Below, piece by piece: positions 51,044-60,126 of a stretch of 64,000 nucleotides of DNA. The notes beneath the pieces were generated by a model. The model was not told where the DNA came from. It saw nothing but the letters and a program-made list of their open reading frames with translations, and did not search any database. The position numbers and the translations under genes are program-made. Location: NCBI GenBank assembly GCA_963834685.1, contig CAWICW010000027.1:68077-132076 (forward strand), read 5' to 3'. This DNA comes from Palsa-504 sp963834685. GTDB taxonomy: Bacteria; Actinomycetota; Actinomycetes; Streptosporangiales; Streptosporangiaceae. The first letter of the stretch is position 1; every line of letters starts with the position of its first letter.

Positions 51044-52711
51044 TCAGGGCGCGATCAGCGTGCGCAGCAGCCGGGCCGGCGGCGAGCCGTGCGCCAGCAT
51101 GCGGTCGTGCACCTCCCGCTCGCCCAGCCCGGGATCAGCGGCCCGAAGCTCAGCTGACAGGTCCGAGACCTCGGTATAGCCGACGTAGTAGGTCGACAGC
51201 TGGGCCGAGGTGAGCAGCGCCCGGCGCCACTTGCCGGCTGCCTCGCCCTCCTCCTGATGGCCACGCTCGGTCATCAGGGCCATCGCCTCGGCCTCGGTCA
51301 TGCCGTGCCCGTGGATCCGGGCGTCCAGGATGGCGTTGATGATCGAGCGCAGCTGCATCTTCAGCTGCTGCATGCGGACCGCCCGCGGATCCCCGTCACC
51401 GGGGTAGCCCTGCTCGGCCATGATGCGCTCGGCGTACACCGCCCAGCCTTCGACGAACGACCCTGACCGCAGCGCGCCCCGGAGCGCGGTCAGCGAGCCA
51501 CCGAAGCGCCGGGAGTGCTGCAGCTGCAGGTAGTGACCGGGCATCGCCTCGTGGACCATCAGGTTGTGCACCATGTGCCGGTTGTACTCACGGTAGAACG
51601 AGGCGACCCGCTGCGGCGTCCAGTCGGCCGGCGTGGGCGAGACGGCAATGAACGTGGCCAGCGGCGCCGGCTCGAGCGGGCCCGGCGAGTCGCAGTAGGC
51701 CACGGCCACGCCTCGGTCGATCTCCGGCATCGGGATCACCTCGACCGGATCGTCGTAGACCGTGACCAGGCGGTGGTCGGTCACGAACGCGATCTGCGCG
51801 GCCAGGGCGTCCCGGCAGAAGCCGAGGATGGTCGCGTCGTCGGGCACGTCCTCGGCCAGCCGGTCGAGCACCTGCCGGACGACCGAAGGGCCGGACGTGG
51901 CCGACCCAGCCATGTCGGCGGAGAGCGACGCGATCTGCTCGCTGACCCGGTCCAGGTCGGCCTGGGCCCGGGCCAGGATGGCGTCCGCGTCGGCGGCGGC
52001 GCTGAGGGTAAGCGAGAGCTTGCGGGCGAACCGCTCCGGCCCGATCCGCGGATCCCGGTCGCCGTCCGGCCCGGGCGCCGCCGAGGCCAGGCGCGCGGAC
52101 AGCCAGGCCCGGTGCTCGGCCAGGGCCTCCAGGGCGGCCGGGCGGACCTCGGCCAGCCGCGGACCGGAGGATGGCGCGGCCGTGAGGGCAGCGTCGACCT
52201 CCTTGCCGACCAGCGCGATCGAGCCGTCGAACTGCCCGATGGCGGTCTCCAGGTGGACCCTGGGCATGGCCCCGAGCTGCCGCCGGGCCTCGGCCAGGAC
52301 GGCGGGAACCTCGGCCAGCCCGGCCACCGAGGCGAGCCGGTCCGGCAGCGGGGCGAAGTCCCGGGCCAGCAGCTGGTAGATGGCCCGCCCCGGGTTGGCC
52401 AGCATCGGGTTCCAGGTGTGTTCGGCCAGCTCGTCGAGCTCGAACACCCGCCGGGCCACGCTGTCCGCCATCATCGCGGCGTCGACCCGGTGCTCGGCCG
52501 ACAGCGCGCCGAGATCCAGGGCCTCCAGCCGGGCGGCCCAGCCGTCCAGGGAGCGCCGCTCGTCGGCCCGGGCGGCGTCGGACGGATCGGCCAGCCGGTC
52601 GTCGAACCGGTGGTCGCCCAGGCCGGTGGCCAGTTCCGGATGCCGTTCCGCCCGGTCGTCGAGGTACTCGCCCGCCAGCCTCGCGAACTCCTGATCGGCC
52701 TCGCCGTCCAT
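51044..52711 (-). CDS. DUF885 family protein (putative metallopeptidase)
   Basis: 555 residues from the ATG at 52711, which follows AAAGGAGG; a GTG five codons upstream contains that Shine-Dalgarno. DUF885 proteins show the HExxxGHYLQ motif, here HEAMPGHYLQLQHSRRF (about residues 385-400), with SFVEGWAVYAERIMAEQGY further on. This suggests a zinc peptidase active site, but the substrate is unknown. No signal peptide is seen. It diverges from the DJ-1-like gene. Confidence 0.87.
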   Translation of the reverse strand: MDGEADQEFARLAGEYLDDRAERHPELATGLGDHRFDDRLADPSDAARADERRSLDGWAARLEALDLGALSAEHRVDAAMMADSVARRVFELDELAEHTWNPMLANPGRAIYQLLARDFAPLPDRLASVAGLAEVPAVLAEARRQLGAMPRVHLETAIGQFDGSIALVGKEVDAALTAAPSSGPRLAEVRPAALEALAEHRAWLSARLASAAPGPDGDRDPRIGPERFARKLSLTLSAAADADAILARAQADLDRVSEQIASLSADMAGSATSGPSVVRQVLDRLAEDVPDDATILGFCRDALAAQIAFVTDHRLVTVYDDPVEVIPMPEIDRGVAVAYCDSPGPLEPAPLATFIAVSPTPADWTPQRVASFYREYNRHMVHNLMVHEAMPGHYLQLQHSRRFGGSLTALRGALRSGSFVEGWAVYAERIMAEQGYPGDGDPRAVRMQQLKMQLRSIINAILDARIHGHGMTEAEAMALMTERGHQEEGEAAGKWRRALLTSAQLSTYYVGYTEVSDLSAELRAADPGLGEREVHDRMLAHGSPPARLLRTLIAP

Positions 52712-52763
52712 CGAGCCTCCTTTCACCGCTCCAGGAACACTAACGGAATGACATCATGACCGG

Positions 52764-53520
52764 GTGCGCGTGCTGATGCCGCTTCCGGACCGGGACTTCG
52801 ACGTCACCGAGGTCGCGGTGCCGTGGCGGATCTTGCGCGACGCGGGCCACGAGGTCGTGATCGCCACCGAGAAGGCCGGGACCACTCCGGCCGCCGACCC
52901 GCGCCTGCTGACCGGGGTCCTGTTCGGGAAGCTCGGCGCGGCACCGGAGGCCGTCAAGCAGTACGAGGAGCTGACCAGGGCCCCGGAGTTCGGTACGACG
53001 CAGGCGTGGGCGGACCTGGATCCGGCCGCCTTCGACGGGCTGCTGCTGCCCGGCGGGCACGCCCCCGGGATGCGCCAGTACCTCGGCTCGCCGGTGCTCC
53101 AGGCGCAGGTGGCACGGTTCTGGGCCCTGGGACGGCCGGTCGGCGCGATCTGCCACGGCGTGCTCGTGCTGGCCCGGACCCGCGATCCGGCCACCGGCCG
53201 CAGCGTCCTGGCCGGCCTGCGGACGACCTGCCTGCCGAAGTACATGGAGCGTTCGGCCTACCTGGCCACGGCCTGGCGGCTGGGCCGGTACTACCGCACC
53301 TATCCCGCCTACGTCGAGGATGAGGTCACGGCGGCCCTGGACGACCCGGCCCGCCGAGTTCAGCCGGGGACCGCGCACGCTGTCCGCGCGCGGCACCGCC
53401 GCCGATGACACCCCGGCGTTCGTCGTCCAGGACGGCAACTACCTCTCCGCGCGCTGGCCCGGCGGGAACGCGTCCTCGTTCGGCGGCGGTTCACCGACCT
53501 GCTGCGAGCGTGCTTCTTAA
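52764..53520 (+). pseudogene. DJ-1/PfpI-family protein, frameshifted twice near the 3' end
   Basis: The start is a GTG at 52764. The first 195 residues are a good DJ-1/PfpI protein with the nucleophile elbow in GAICHGVLVLA (Cys) and GLLLPGGHAPGM. After about 53350 the family sequence continues in another frame (EFSRGPRTLSARGTAADDTP, then QDGNYLSARWPG), and after about 53480 in a third (RRRFTDLLRA). In the original frame it would end at 53408 with ARRVQPGT, unlike the family. Two indels, real or artefactual, explain this. Confidence 0.75.
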
Positions 53521-53596
53521 GAAGATCTTTTCGACGGAACGGACCCGGGTTCCCCTGGTCCCGCCCCGTCCTCGCGGCCCGTGGCGGACTCCGCGG

Positions 53597-55330
53597 TCAG
53601 GGGCTGCGCACGACGACCGCCGCCGACGGGTAGCCGCTGGCCCCGTTCGGCGGCGGCTGGGCTTGCACGGCGGTCTGGGTGTAGCCGGTCGCGTCCGTGG
53701 CCCGGGCCTCGAGCAGGTGAGTGCCGGAGGTGGCGTCCCACTCCCACACCCACTGCCGCCAGGTGTCGATGTCGGGCACCGCGGCCAGCCGCGCCTGCTG
53801 CCACGGACCGGGTCCACCCGGACCTCGACCGCGGCGACGCCCTTGTGCTGCGCCCGAGGCCACGCCGGCCACCGGGATCCGCCCCGGGGCGATGGTGGAG
53901 TTGTTGACCGGCACGTCGATCCGGGACTCGGTCTTGATCGGCGCCTGCTGGCGACCAGCCACGGGTGGCCCAGTACGCGTAGGCCGACGCGAACGTGGTG
54001 ACCTCGATGTCGGTGACCCACTTGCACGCGGATACGTAGCCGTACAGCCCGGGCACCGACCATCCGGGCCGGGAAACCGTGTTCGACGGGCAGCGCCTGG
54101 CCGTTCATCGCCACCGTGAGCAGGGCGTCGCGGCCGTCCAGGACGATCGGCAGCGGGGTGCCCGAGGTGAACCCGTCGACCGAGGTGCACAGCAGCTGGT
54201 CGGCGCGGGCGCAGCGGGCGGGCCTGCCGGATCAGGTCGGCCAGGCTCGCGCCCAGCCAAGGGCGTTGCCCACGTAGGGTCCGCCTACCGGGTCGGACAC
54301 GCAGGTGAGCGTGATGTAGTCCTCGATGAGCGGCCGCCGCAGCAGCTGGTCGAAGGTCAGGGTCACCTCGCGCTGCACCATCCCGTGGATGCGCAGCTGC
54401 CAGGTCGCCGGGTCGACCTCGGGCAGCAGGAGGGCGGTGTCGACCCGGTAGAAGCTGCCGTTCGGGGTGATGAACGAGCTGAGGCCCGGGATGTTCAGGT
54501 TGACGCCGGGCGGGAGCGGGGGAGCGGCAACCGCCGGGCCTGGGGAAGCGCAGCGCGGCGCGGGCCGCGCTGACGTTGTGCCGGGTGATCAGCTCGCGCC
54601 CGACCAGCGCGCCCGCCGCCGCGGTCACCACGGCGACCCCGCTGGTGGTCAGGAACCGCCGCCGGGCCGGCCCCTGCGACGCGCCGCCGTCATCGGGGTT
54701 GGGCAGGAAGGTGAACGAGGACGCGGGCGTGGCCTGGTCCTGAGCGTTCTCGGCCGCGGCGGGCGCGGGCAGGTCGGGCGGCGTGAGCTCGCCGGCCGGG
54801 GTCCGGGTGCCCGCACGACCTGCTCGGCCGGGAACCGAGCCCGCGCGCGGCGCGGACCAGGCGGGTCAGTGCGAAGGCCCCGGCCGCGGTGCCGGCCAGG
54901 GTCGGGATCACGTATCCGGCCGTCGCGGTCGGCCGGGTCAGCGCGGCCGCCAGGCCGATGCAGGCGAACACGGCCAGGCCCAGCAGGCCGAGGGCGAGCC
55001 GCCGCACCGCGAGGATCCCGATCACCGCCGCGAACGCGGCCAGGATGACCAGGATGCCCACCAGCAGCGCGTTCTTGTCGTCGACACCGAACGTCGAGAT
55101 CGGCGAAGTCCTTGACCGGCAGCGGCGTGAGATCGATGGCGGCCTGGCCGACCGCGAGCACGGGAAGCTCTGCGCCACGGTCAGGCCGGCCGTGAGCTGG
55201 CCGACGCCCATCGCGACCGCCGCGGTGAGCACCCCGACGGCCGCCCCGACGAGCGCGCTCGGATGCGCGGGCTGCCGGCGGCGGGGCCGGTCTTGCCGCC
55301 TCCGGCGGCGGGGACGGGCGGTGGTGTCAT
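53597..55330 (-). pseudogene. Membrane-anchored molybdopterin oxidoreductase (SuoX/YedY-type), many frameshifts
   Basis: Pieces of one protein appear in all three leftward frames: an N-terminal part with five or so membrane helices (VLTAAVAMGVGQLTAGLTV, ALLVGILVILAAFAAVIGI, VIPTLAGTAAGAFALTRLV), the segment RRRFLTTSGVAVV, then the molybdopterin domain with WLGASLADLIRQA, MNGQALPVEHGFPARMV, VPGLYGYVSACKWVTD, and finally TYAYWATRGW-like and WQQARLAAVPDIDTWRQW near the C-terminus at 53597. At least eight frame changes are needed to join them, with no in-frame stops in the pieces. Either the gene is decayed or this stretch was misread in sequencing. Confidence 0.8.
55272..55313. repeat. 27-bp palindromic repeat, set C (degenerate)
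   Basis: A full unit CTTGCCGCCTCCGGCGGCGG (55292-55311) and a degenerate second unit 55272-55286, in the same 27-bp phase as sets A and B. It lies at the extreme 5' end of the broken oxidoreductase gene. Orientation is as in set A. Confidence 0.6.
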
Positions 55331-55414
55331 GGCGGACTCGCAGGTAGACGCTGCATCCACGCTACCCGCCGGGCAGCCTGCCTCAGGCGCTCAATTATTG
55401 TCTTCTGATAACCA

Positions 55415-55915
55415 CTAGTCCTCGAAGATCCAGCGTGTGGGCGAGCCGGTGAAATCCCCGGCCCGCAGGCTGAACACCCGGCGCGGCCGCACGCCCACGG
55501 TCGCGTTGGCGGCCGGATCCAGGAAGTCCACGCCGAAGTCCGTCCGGTACTTGGCGTTCATCAGGTCGATCACCCGCTGCAGCACGGCCGGCTCGGTCGC
55601 GATGTGCGCCACGCCGTCGATGACCACCGGATCGGAGGCGTCCTCGGTGGTGATGCAGCAGCGCGGGTCGGCGGTCAGGTTGCGGATCTTGCGGGAGCCC
55701 ACGGCGCTGGTGAACCACAGCGTGATGTCGTCCCACATGCCCCAGACCGGCATGACGTGCGGCCGCCCGTCCGGCCAGACGGTAGCTACCCAGTAGTTGC
55801 GCGCCGCGGTCAGCCGCTCCGCGGCCCAGGACCAGTGCAGGAGCCCGCTTCCTTCGGCCGGCCCGGAGATGCCGTACCCGGGCATATAGGGCCGGCTAAC
55901 CCGAGGGATCTCCAT
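55415..55915 (-). CDS. Pyridoxamine 5'-phosphate oxidase-family (split-barrel) protein
   Basis: 166 residues. Strand pattern of FMN/F420-binding split barrels: RNYWVATVWPDGRPHVMPVWGMWDD, LWFTSAVGSRKIRNLTADPRCCITTED, VVIDGVAHIA, and a C-terminal RVFSLRAGDFTGSPTRWIFED. Members use F420 or flavin; in actinomycetes this branch is often F420-dependent. The ATG is followed by MEIPRVSRPYMPGYG. It stands between the broken oxidoreductase and a hairpin element. Confidence 0.87.
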   Translation of the reverse strand: MEIPRVSRPYMPGYGISGPAEGSGLLHWSWAAERLTAARNYWVATVWPDGRPHVMPVWGMWDDITLWFTSAVGSRKIRNLTADPRCCITTEDASDPVVIDGVAHIATEPAVLQRVIDLMNAKYRTDFGVDFLDPAANATVGVRPRRVFSLRAGDFTGSPTRWIFED

Positions 55916-55940
55916 GGCGCAGGTCTACCATGCTGTGCTG

Positions 55941-56010
55941 TTTCGGGGGGGCGACCCCCGAAACCCCCGATCCTGGGGGGAAGCCTTTTCCCCAGACCCC
56001 CTCGGCCCCC
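55941..56010. repeat. GC-hairpin element between divergent genes
   Basis: TTTCGGGGG (55941-55949) and CCCCCGAAA (55955-55963) form a 9-bp stem with a GGCGA loop; a second G-run and C-run pair follow (55964-56010). The core CGGGGGGCGACCCCCG equals that at 34176-34193. It lies about 25 bp from the start of the split-barrel gene and 35-100 bp before the zinc-ribbon gene. Confidence 0.55.
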
Positions 56011-56043
56011 AATAGGTCTCCGGTGCGACTAACGTTGGGAGCC

Positions 56044-56783
56044 GTGAAGGCATCACCACAGAGCCAGCTTCGGCTGCTCGAACTGGCCGACCTCGACGCC
56101 GAACTCGGCCGCCTCGACCACCGTCGGCGCAGCCTGCCCGAAGTCGCCGAGTTCGCCCGCCTGGAGGCCCGGGCCAGCGAGCTCAAAGACGAGATCGTCG
56201 TGACCGAGACCGAGCTCGGCGACCTCGCCCGCGAGGAAAACCGGGCGGAGCGCGACGTCGAGCAGGTCCGGACCAGGATCGACCGGGACCGCGCCCGGCT
56301 GGACGCCGGACAGGTGTCCGCCGCCCGCGAGCTGGCCACCTTGCAGTCCGAGATCGAGTCGTTGCGCCGCAGGCAGGGTGATCTCGAGGAGATCGTGCTT
56401 GAGCTGATGGAGCGCCGGGAGGGCCTGGTCAGCCGGCGAGACAGCTCGCCGCCGAACGCGACAGCCTGGGCACCGAGACGGCCGAGGTGGCGGCGCGCCG
56501 CGACGCGACGTTCAAGGAGATCGACGAGCAGGCGGGCAAGGCCGCCGAGCAGCGCGGCGCCGTCGCCGCCGACGTGCCCGCCGACCTGCTCAAGCTCTAC
56601 GAGCAGATCCGCGACGTACGGGGCGTCGGTGCGGCCGCGCTGCGCGGGGGCCGCTGCGAGGGCTGCCACCTGACCCTCAACACGGTGGACCTGAACCAGA
56701 TCCGGGCGTCCGCCCCCGACGAGGTGCTCAGGTGCGAGGAGTGCAGGCGGATCCTGGTCCGCACGCCCGAGTCTGGCCTCTAG
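56044..56783 (+). pseudogene. C4-type zinc-ribbon coiled-coil protein, one frameshift
   Basis: GTG start at 56044. The first 130 residues form a long coiled coil (LLELADLDAELGRLDHRRRSL through LRRRQGDLEEIVLELMERREGL). Near 56441 the coding frame shifts; the continuing frame gives QLAAERDSLGTE, then the ribbon CEGCHLTLNTVDLNQIR and CEECRRILVRTPESGL to the stop at 56783. Without the shift the protein would be about 245 residues, the usual size of this family. It is normally encoded next to a bifunctional RNase H/phosphatase gene, which explains the following gene. Confidence 0.8.
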
Positions 56784-57428
56784 GTGCGGCCCGGGACCCA
56801 CTGGCGGCCCGCCGAGGGCGAGCCCACGGTCACCCTGCTGCTGCGGCACGGGCAGACGCCGATGTCCGTGCAGAGGCGGTACGCGGGCCGCTCGGACGTG
56901 CCGCTCACCGACGTCGGCGTCCAGCAGGCCGCTGCTTCGGCCAAGCGGCTGGCGCCGGCCGGCCTGGGTGTGATCGTGACGTCGCCGCTGCTGCGGACCG
57001 TGCAGACGGCGCAGGAGGTGGCCGTCGTCACCGGCGCCGCCGTGGTCACCGACGACGGGTTCCGGGAGACCGACTTCGGCGCCTGGGAGGGCCTGACGTT
57101 CGCCGAGGTCCGGGAACGCTGGCCGGCCGAGATGGCCGCCTGGCTGGCCGACCCGGAGGTCGCCCCGCCCGGCGGGGAAAGTTTTACCGACGTGAGCGCG
57201 CGGGTCACCGCCGCCCTGCACCGCGTGCTGGCCGCCCGGGCGGGCCAGACGGTGCTCATCGTCAGCCACGTCACGCCGATCAAGACGCTGGTCGCCGCGG
57301 CGCTGCTGGCCCCGCCGGCCGCCCTGTACCGGATGCACCTGGACGTCGCGGCGCTGTCCGAAATCGACTGGTACGCCGACGGGCCGGCCGTACTCCGGTC
57401 GTTCAATGACACCAGTCACCTGTCCTGA
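56784..57428 (+). CDS. Histidine phosphatase (phosphoglycerate mutase-like) domain protein
   Basis: 214 residues from a GTG that directly abuts the stop of the zinc-ribbon gene. The branch has the phosphohistidine motif LLLRHGQTP (about residue 21), RRYAGRSDVPLTDVG, and the second His in IVSHVTPIK. In actinomycetes this domain is usually the C-terminal half of an RNase H/acid phosphatase fusion; here the RNase H half is absent and the domain starts with the linker MRPGTHWRPAEGEPTVTLL. The reaction is probably dephosphorylation of a small substrate. Confidence 0.85.
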   Translation: MRPGTHWRPAEGEPTVTLLLRHGQTPMSVQRRYAGRSDVPLTDVGVQQAAASAKRLAPAGLGVIVTSPLLRTVQTAQEVAVVTGAAVVTDDGFRETDFGAWEGLTFAEVRERWPAEMAAWLADPEVAPPGGESFTDVSARVTAALHRVLAARAGQTVLIVSHVTPIKTLVAAALLAPPAALYRMHLDVAALSEIDWYADGPAVLRSFNDTSHLS

Positions 57429-57446
57429 TCAATAGACTCCACTGTC

Positions 57447-58496
57447 ATGGACGACCGCGGGCGGCTGACCGCTCCAGGCAGCTTGTTGGATGGGACGATC
57501 CTCGCCCCCGGGGGCGAGGATCTCGCTCAGCCGCCTGAGGGCAGCTCAAGCCTGGCCGAACTGGCCGCCCAGTACGGCCTGCGTCCTAGTTCCGCGCGGC
57601 CCAGCTTGTTCGCCTACCTGCGCCTGGTCTGGCAGCGACGGCACTTCATCGTCGCCTACTCCACGGCGCGCAGCGTATCCATGTACACCGAGGCCAGGCT
57701 CGGGCAGCTCTGGCAGGTGCTGACCCCGCTGCTCAACTCGGCGGTCTACTACCTGGTCTTCGGGATCTTGTTCCAGGCCAACCGCGGCATCCAGCACTAC
57801 ATCGCCTACCTGGTCACCGGGGTGTTCATCTTCGGCTTCACGGAGCGGTCGATCGTGGTCGGCTCCACCGTGATGCGGGCCAACATCGCGCTGATCCGCG
57901 CGCTGCACTTCCCGCGGGCCTGCCTGCCGCTGGCGTACGTGCTGGTGGAGTTCCAGCAATTGCTGCTGTCCCTGCTGGTGCTGTTTGCCATCGTGCTCGG
58001 GACGGGGGAACCGCTCACCTGGTACTGGCTGCTGCTGGTGCCGGTCATGTTCCTGCAGGCGACGTTCAACATGGGCGCCGCGCTGATCATGGCCCGGCTG
58101 GGCGCCGGCGCGCAGGACGTCAGCCAGCTGATCCCGTTCCTGACCCGGATCTGGCGGTACTTCTGCGGGGTCATGTACAGCATCGCCTCGCTGCCCGCCT
58201 CGCTGCCGCTATGGGCCAAGAACGTGCTGCAGCTCAACCCGGCGGCGGTGTATATCACGCTGACCAGGAACGCGATCATGGCCACGCAGCGCACCAATGC
58301 GCCGGGCGCCCAGCCGTTCAACGCGGGCAAGTGCGCCGTCTTCAACCTGAAGAAGATTCCCCCCCTGCAGGCCTACTGCCACCCAACCGTCGTGCCCAGC
58401 GAGCTCTGGCTGGCCGCGGTCGGCTGGGCGGTCGTCACGCTCGCGGTGGGAGTGGTGTTCTTCTGGCAGGCCGAGACCCGGTACGGCCGGGGCTGA
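57447..58496 (+). CDS. ABC-2-type permease of a Wzm/TagG-like polysaccharide exporter
   Basis: 349 residues from an ATG at 57447, with TAGACT 9 bp upstream (a possible leaderless promoter). Six membrane segments; typical of ABC2_membrane exporters with VAYSTARSVSMYTEARLGQLWQVLTPLLNSAVYYLVFG near the start and GVMYSIASLPASLPLW near the end. The extracellular loop between helices 5 and 6 (about residues 285-315) contains KCAVFNLKK and CHPT. No ATPase gene is adjacent; it must come from elsewhere or from beyond the right edge. A 26-bp palindrome lies in the N-terminal coding part. Confidence 0.83.
   Translation: MDDRGRLTAPGSLLDGTILAPGGEDLAQPPEGSSSLAELAAQYGLRPSSARPSLFAYLRLVWQRRHFIVAYSTARSVSMYTEARLGQLWQVLTPLLNSAVYYLVFGILFQANRGIQHYIAYLVTGVFIFGFTERSIVVGSTVMRANIALIRALHFPRACLPLAYVLVEFQQLLLSLLVLFAIVLGTGEPLTWYWLLLVPVMFLQATFNMGAALIMARLGAGAQDVSQLIPFLTRIWRYFCGVMYSIASLPASLPLWAKNVLQLNPAAVYITLTRNAIMATQRTNAPGAQPFNAGKCAVFNLKKIPPLQAYCHPTVVPSELWLAAVGWAVVTLAVGVVFFWQAETRYGRG
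57497..57522. other. Perfect 26-bp palindrome in coding sequence
   Basis: GATCCTCGCCCCC (57497-57509) is the exact reverse complement of GGGGGCGAGGATC (57510-57522), with no spacer. It encodes TILAPGGED, 17 codons into the gene. Such a structure could hinder translation or bind a regulator. Confidence 0.7.
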
Positions 58497-60120
58497 CCTC
58501 GGTACCCCCGCGGGCGTTCAGCCAGTCTCCCGACAGCAGCGCGGCCAGGGTGGCCAGGGCCCAGGCGGCGTGCGCGTCCGGCTGCGGCGGGGCCAGCGCC
58601 CGCTCGGCCGCCGGCCGCCGGACGATCTCGAACATCCCGCCCGCGGCGCCCAGGTCCAGGGCGTAATCACGGAGCAGCCGGGCCATCTGGTCCCCGTAGG
58701 CCCGCCGCCAGTCGGCCGCGCCGTCAGCGTCGGCCGCTGCCGCACCGGCGTTCGCCCCGGCCCGGACCGGCGGCGTCCGCGGCCCGGACTTCCAGCCGCT
58801 GCCCGCCAGGGGCAGGTCGAGCAGTTCCGGGCCCAGCGCCGCGAGCACGCCGCGGTGCAGCCGGTCGGTGATCCGGTCCGGCAGCGGAACCGCGCGGGCG
58901 GCCCTGACCACCTGGTCGTCGAAGAACGGCTGGACCAGCGGCTCGCGGAGCAGGTAGGCCTGGCGGGCCGCGGCCGACCACCGGCCGGCCCGGTTCACCA
59001 GGTAGAAGTCGTCCAGGGTGCGCAGCGGCCCGCGGGGGAGCGAGGCGGCGAACGGGGCCAGGCTGGCCAGGTACGCACCGGCCGCGGCCGGGCGCAGCAG
59101 GCCCAGGCGGCGGGTGACCATGCGGCGGAACAGTTCGGTCCCGCGCGCCTCGCTCCAGGCCCGGGCCGGTCGGCGCGTGCTCCAGGCGGCGGTCGCGTAG
59201 CCGCCGCGTAGCAGTTCGCCGCCGTGCCCGCCGGTCTGCACCGGGCTCGCGGTCAGCCGTGGGTCGGGCCGGCCCACGTTCTCGAACGCGGACAGCATCC
59301 CGTCGGAGACCAGCACCGCCGACCGGAGCCTGGCCAGCACGTCGGCCTCGTCGGGCGCCCGCTCCGGGGCCGCGGGGCGCGGCTCGGTGACCACGTGCTC
59401 GACGCCGAGCTTGCTGGCGATCATGGCGGCCACGATGACGTCGGGGTGGCTGGCGAAGCCGTGCGTGCGGGCCCGGAACGGTACCTGGGCCGCGGTCAGC
59501 GCGGCGGCGATCAGCCGGCTGTCCTTGCCGCCGGTCAGGGACAGTTCGACCGGCACGCCCCGCTCGCCCAGCGGCCGGACCGCGTCGACCAGGGCGGCGG
59601 CGACCGCGCCGTACGACCCGTCCGTGCCGGGCTCCTCCACCTGGGCCGCGGTCACGACGGAACGGCCGGCGGTGACCGTCAGCTGCTGCTGAGCCCGCAG
59701 GGCCCGGACGCCGCGGAACGGGGTAGCGGCGCCCACCGGGTAGCCGAGGCTCAGGAAGGCGGCCGCCATGACCGGGTCGGGTTCGGCCAGCCGGCCCGCG
59801 ACGGCCGCGGCCCAGGAGGCGCGATCGCTGACCAGCACCGCCCCGGGGACAGCGGCCCGGTAGACCGGGTTGACCCGGGTGACCCCGGTCCGCGCATGCA
59901 GCCCGCCCTGGTCGGCCCAGATCGTCGCCGCGTGCGAGCGGGCCGCCGGCTGCTCGCCGCCCGGCCACAACACCATGGCCGAGCACCCGTCGTCCGCTTG
60001 CCACGCGACGGCCGGCGGCCCGGGGATCGGCATGACCCGGGGATCGGTGCTCGCCGCCGCGCTGACCAGCGCCGCGCACCGCTCGCGGGTGGCCGCGCTG
60101 ATGGCGAGCGTGAAGTACAT
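58435..60120 (-). CDS. Asparagine-synthase-like protein
   Basis: 561 residues. The N-terminus begins MYFTLAISAA and lacks Cys2, so it cannot use glutamine as asparagine synthetase B does. The ATP pyrophosphatase PP-loop is present as SLTGGKDSRLIAA (about residues 194-206), with VQTGGHGGELLRGGY later. Such AsnB-like proteins occur in capsule and surface-polymer clusters and in beta-lactam-like pathways, where they form amides from other amines. The neighbours are a Wzm-type permease (tails overlapping 62 bp) and a glycosyltransferase. Confidence 0.82.
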   Translation of the reverse strand: MYFTLAISAATRERCAALVSAAASTDPRVMPIPGPPAVAWQADDGCSAMVLWPGGEQPAARSHAATIWADQGGLHARTGVTRVNPVYRAAVPGAVLVSDRASWAAAVAGRLAEPDPVMAAAFLSLGYPVGAATPFRGVRALRAQQQLTVTAGRSVVTAAQVEEPGTDGSYGAVAAALVDAVRPLGERGVPVELSLTGGKDSRLIAAALTAAQVPFRARTHGFASHPDVIVAAMIASKLGVEHVVTEPRPAAPERAPDEADVLARLRSAVLVSDGMLSAFENVGRPDPRLTASPVQTGGHGGELLRGGYATAAWSTRRPARAWSEARGTELFRRMVTRRLGLLRPAAAGAYLASLAPFAASLPRGPLRTLDDFYLVNRAGRWSAAARQAYLLREPLVQPFFDDQVVRAARAVPLPDRITDRLHRGVLAALGPELLDLPLAGSGWKSGPRTPPVRAGANAGAAAADADGAADWRRAYGDQMARLLRDYALDLGAAGGMFEIVRRPAAERALAPPQPDAHAAWALATLAALLSGDWLNARGGTEVSPGRTGSRPARRTPLPPRA

Positions 60121-60126
60121 GGCGCC

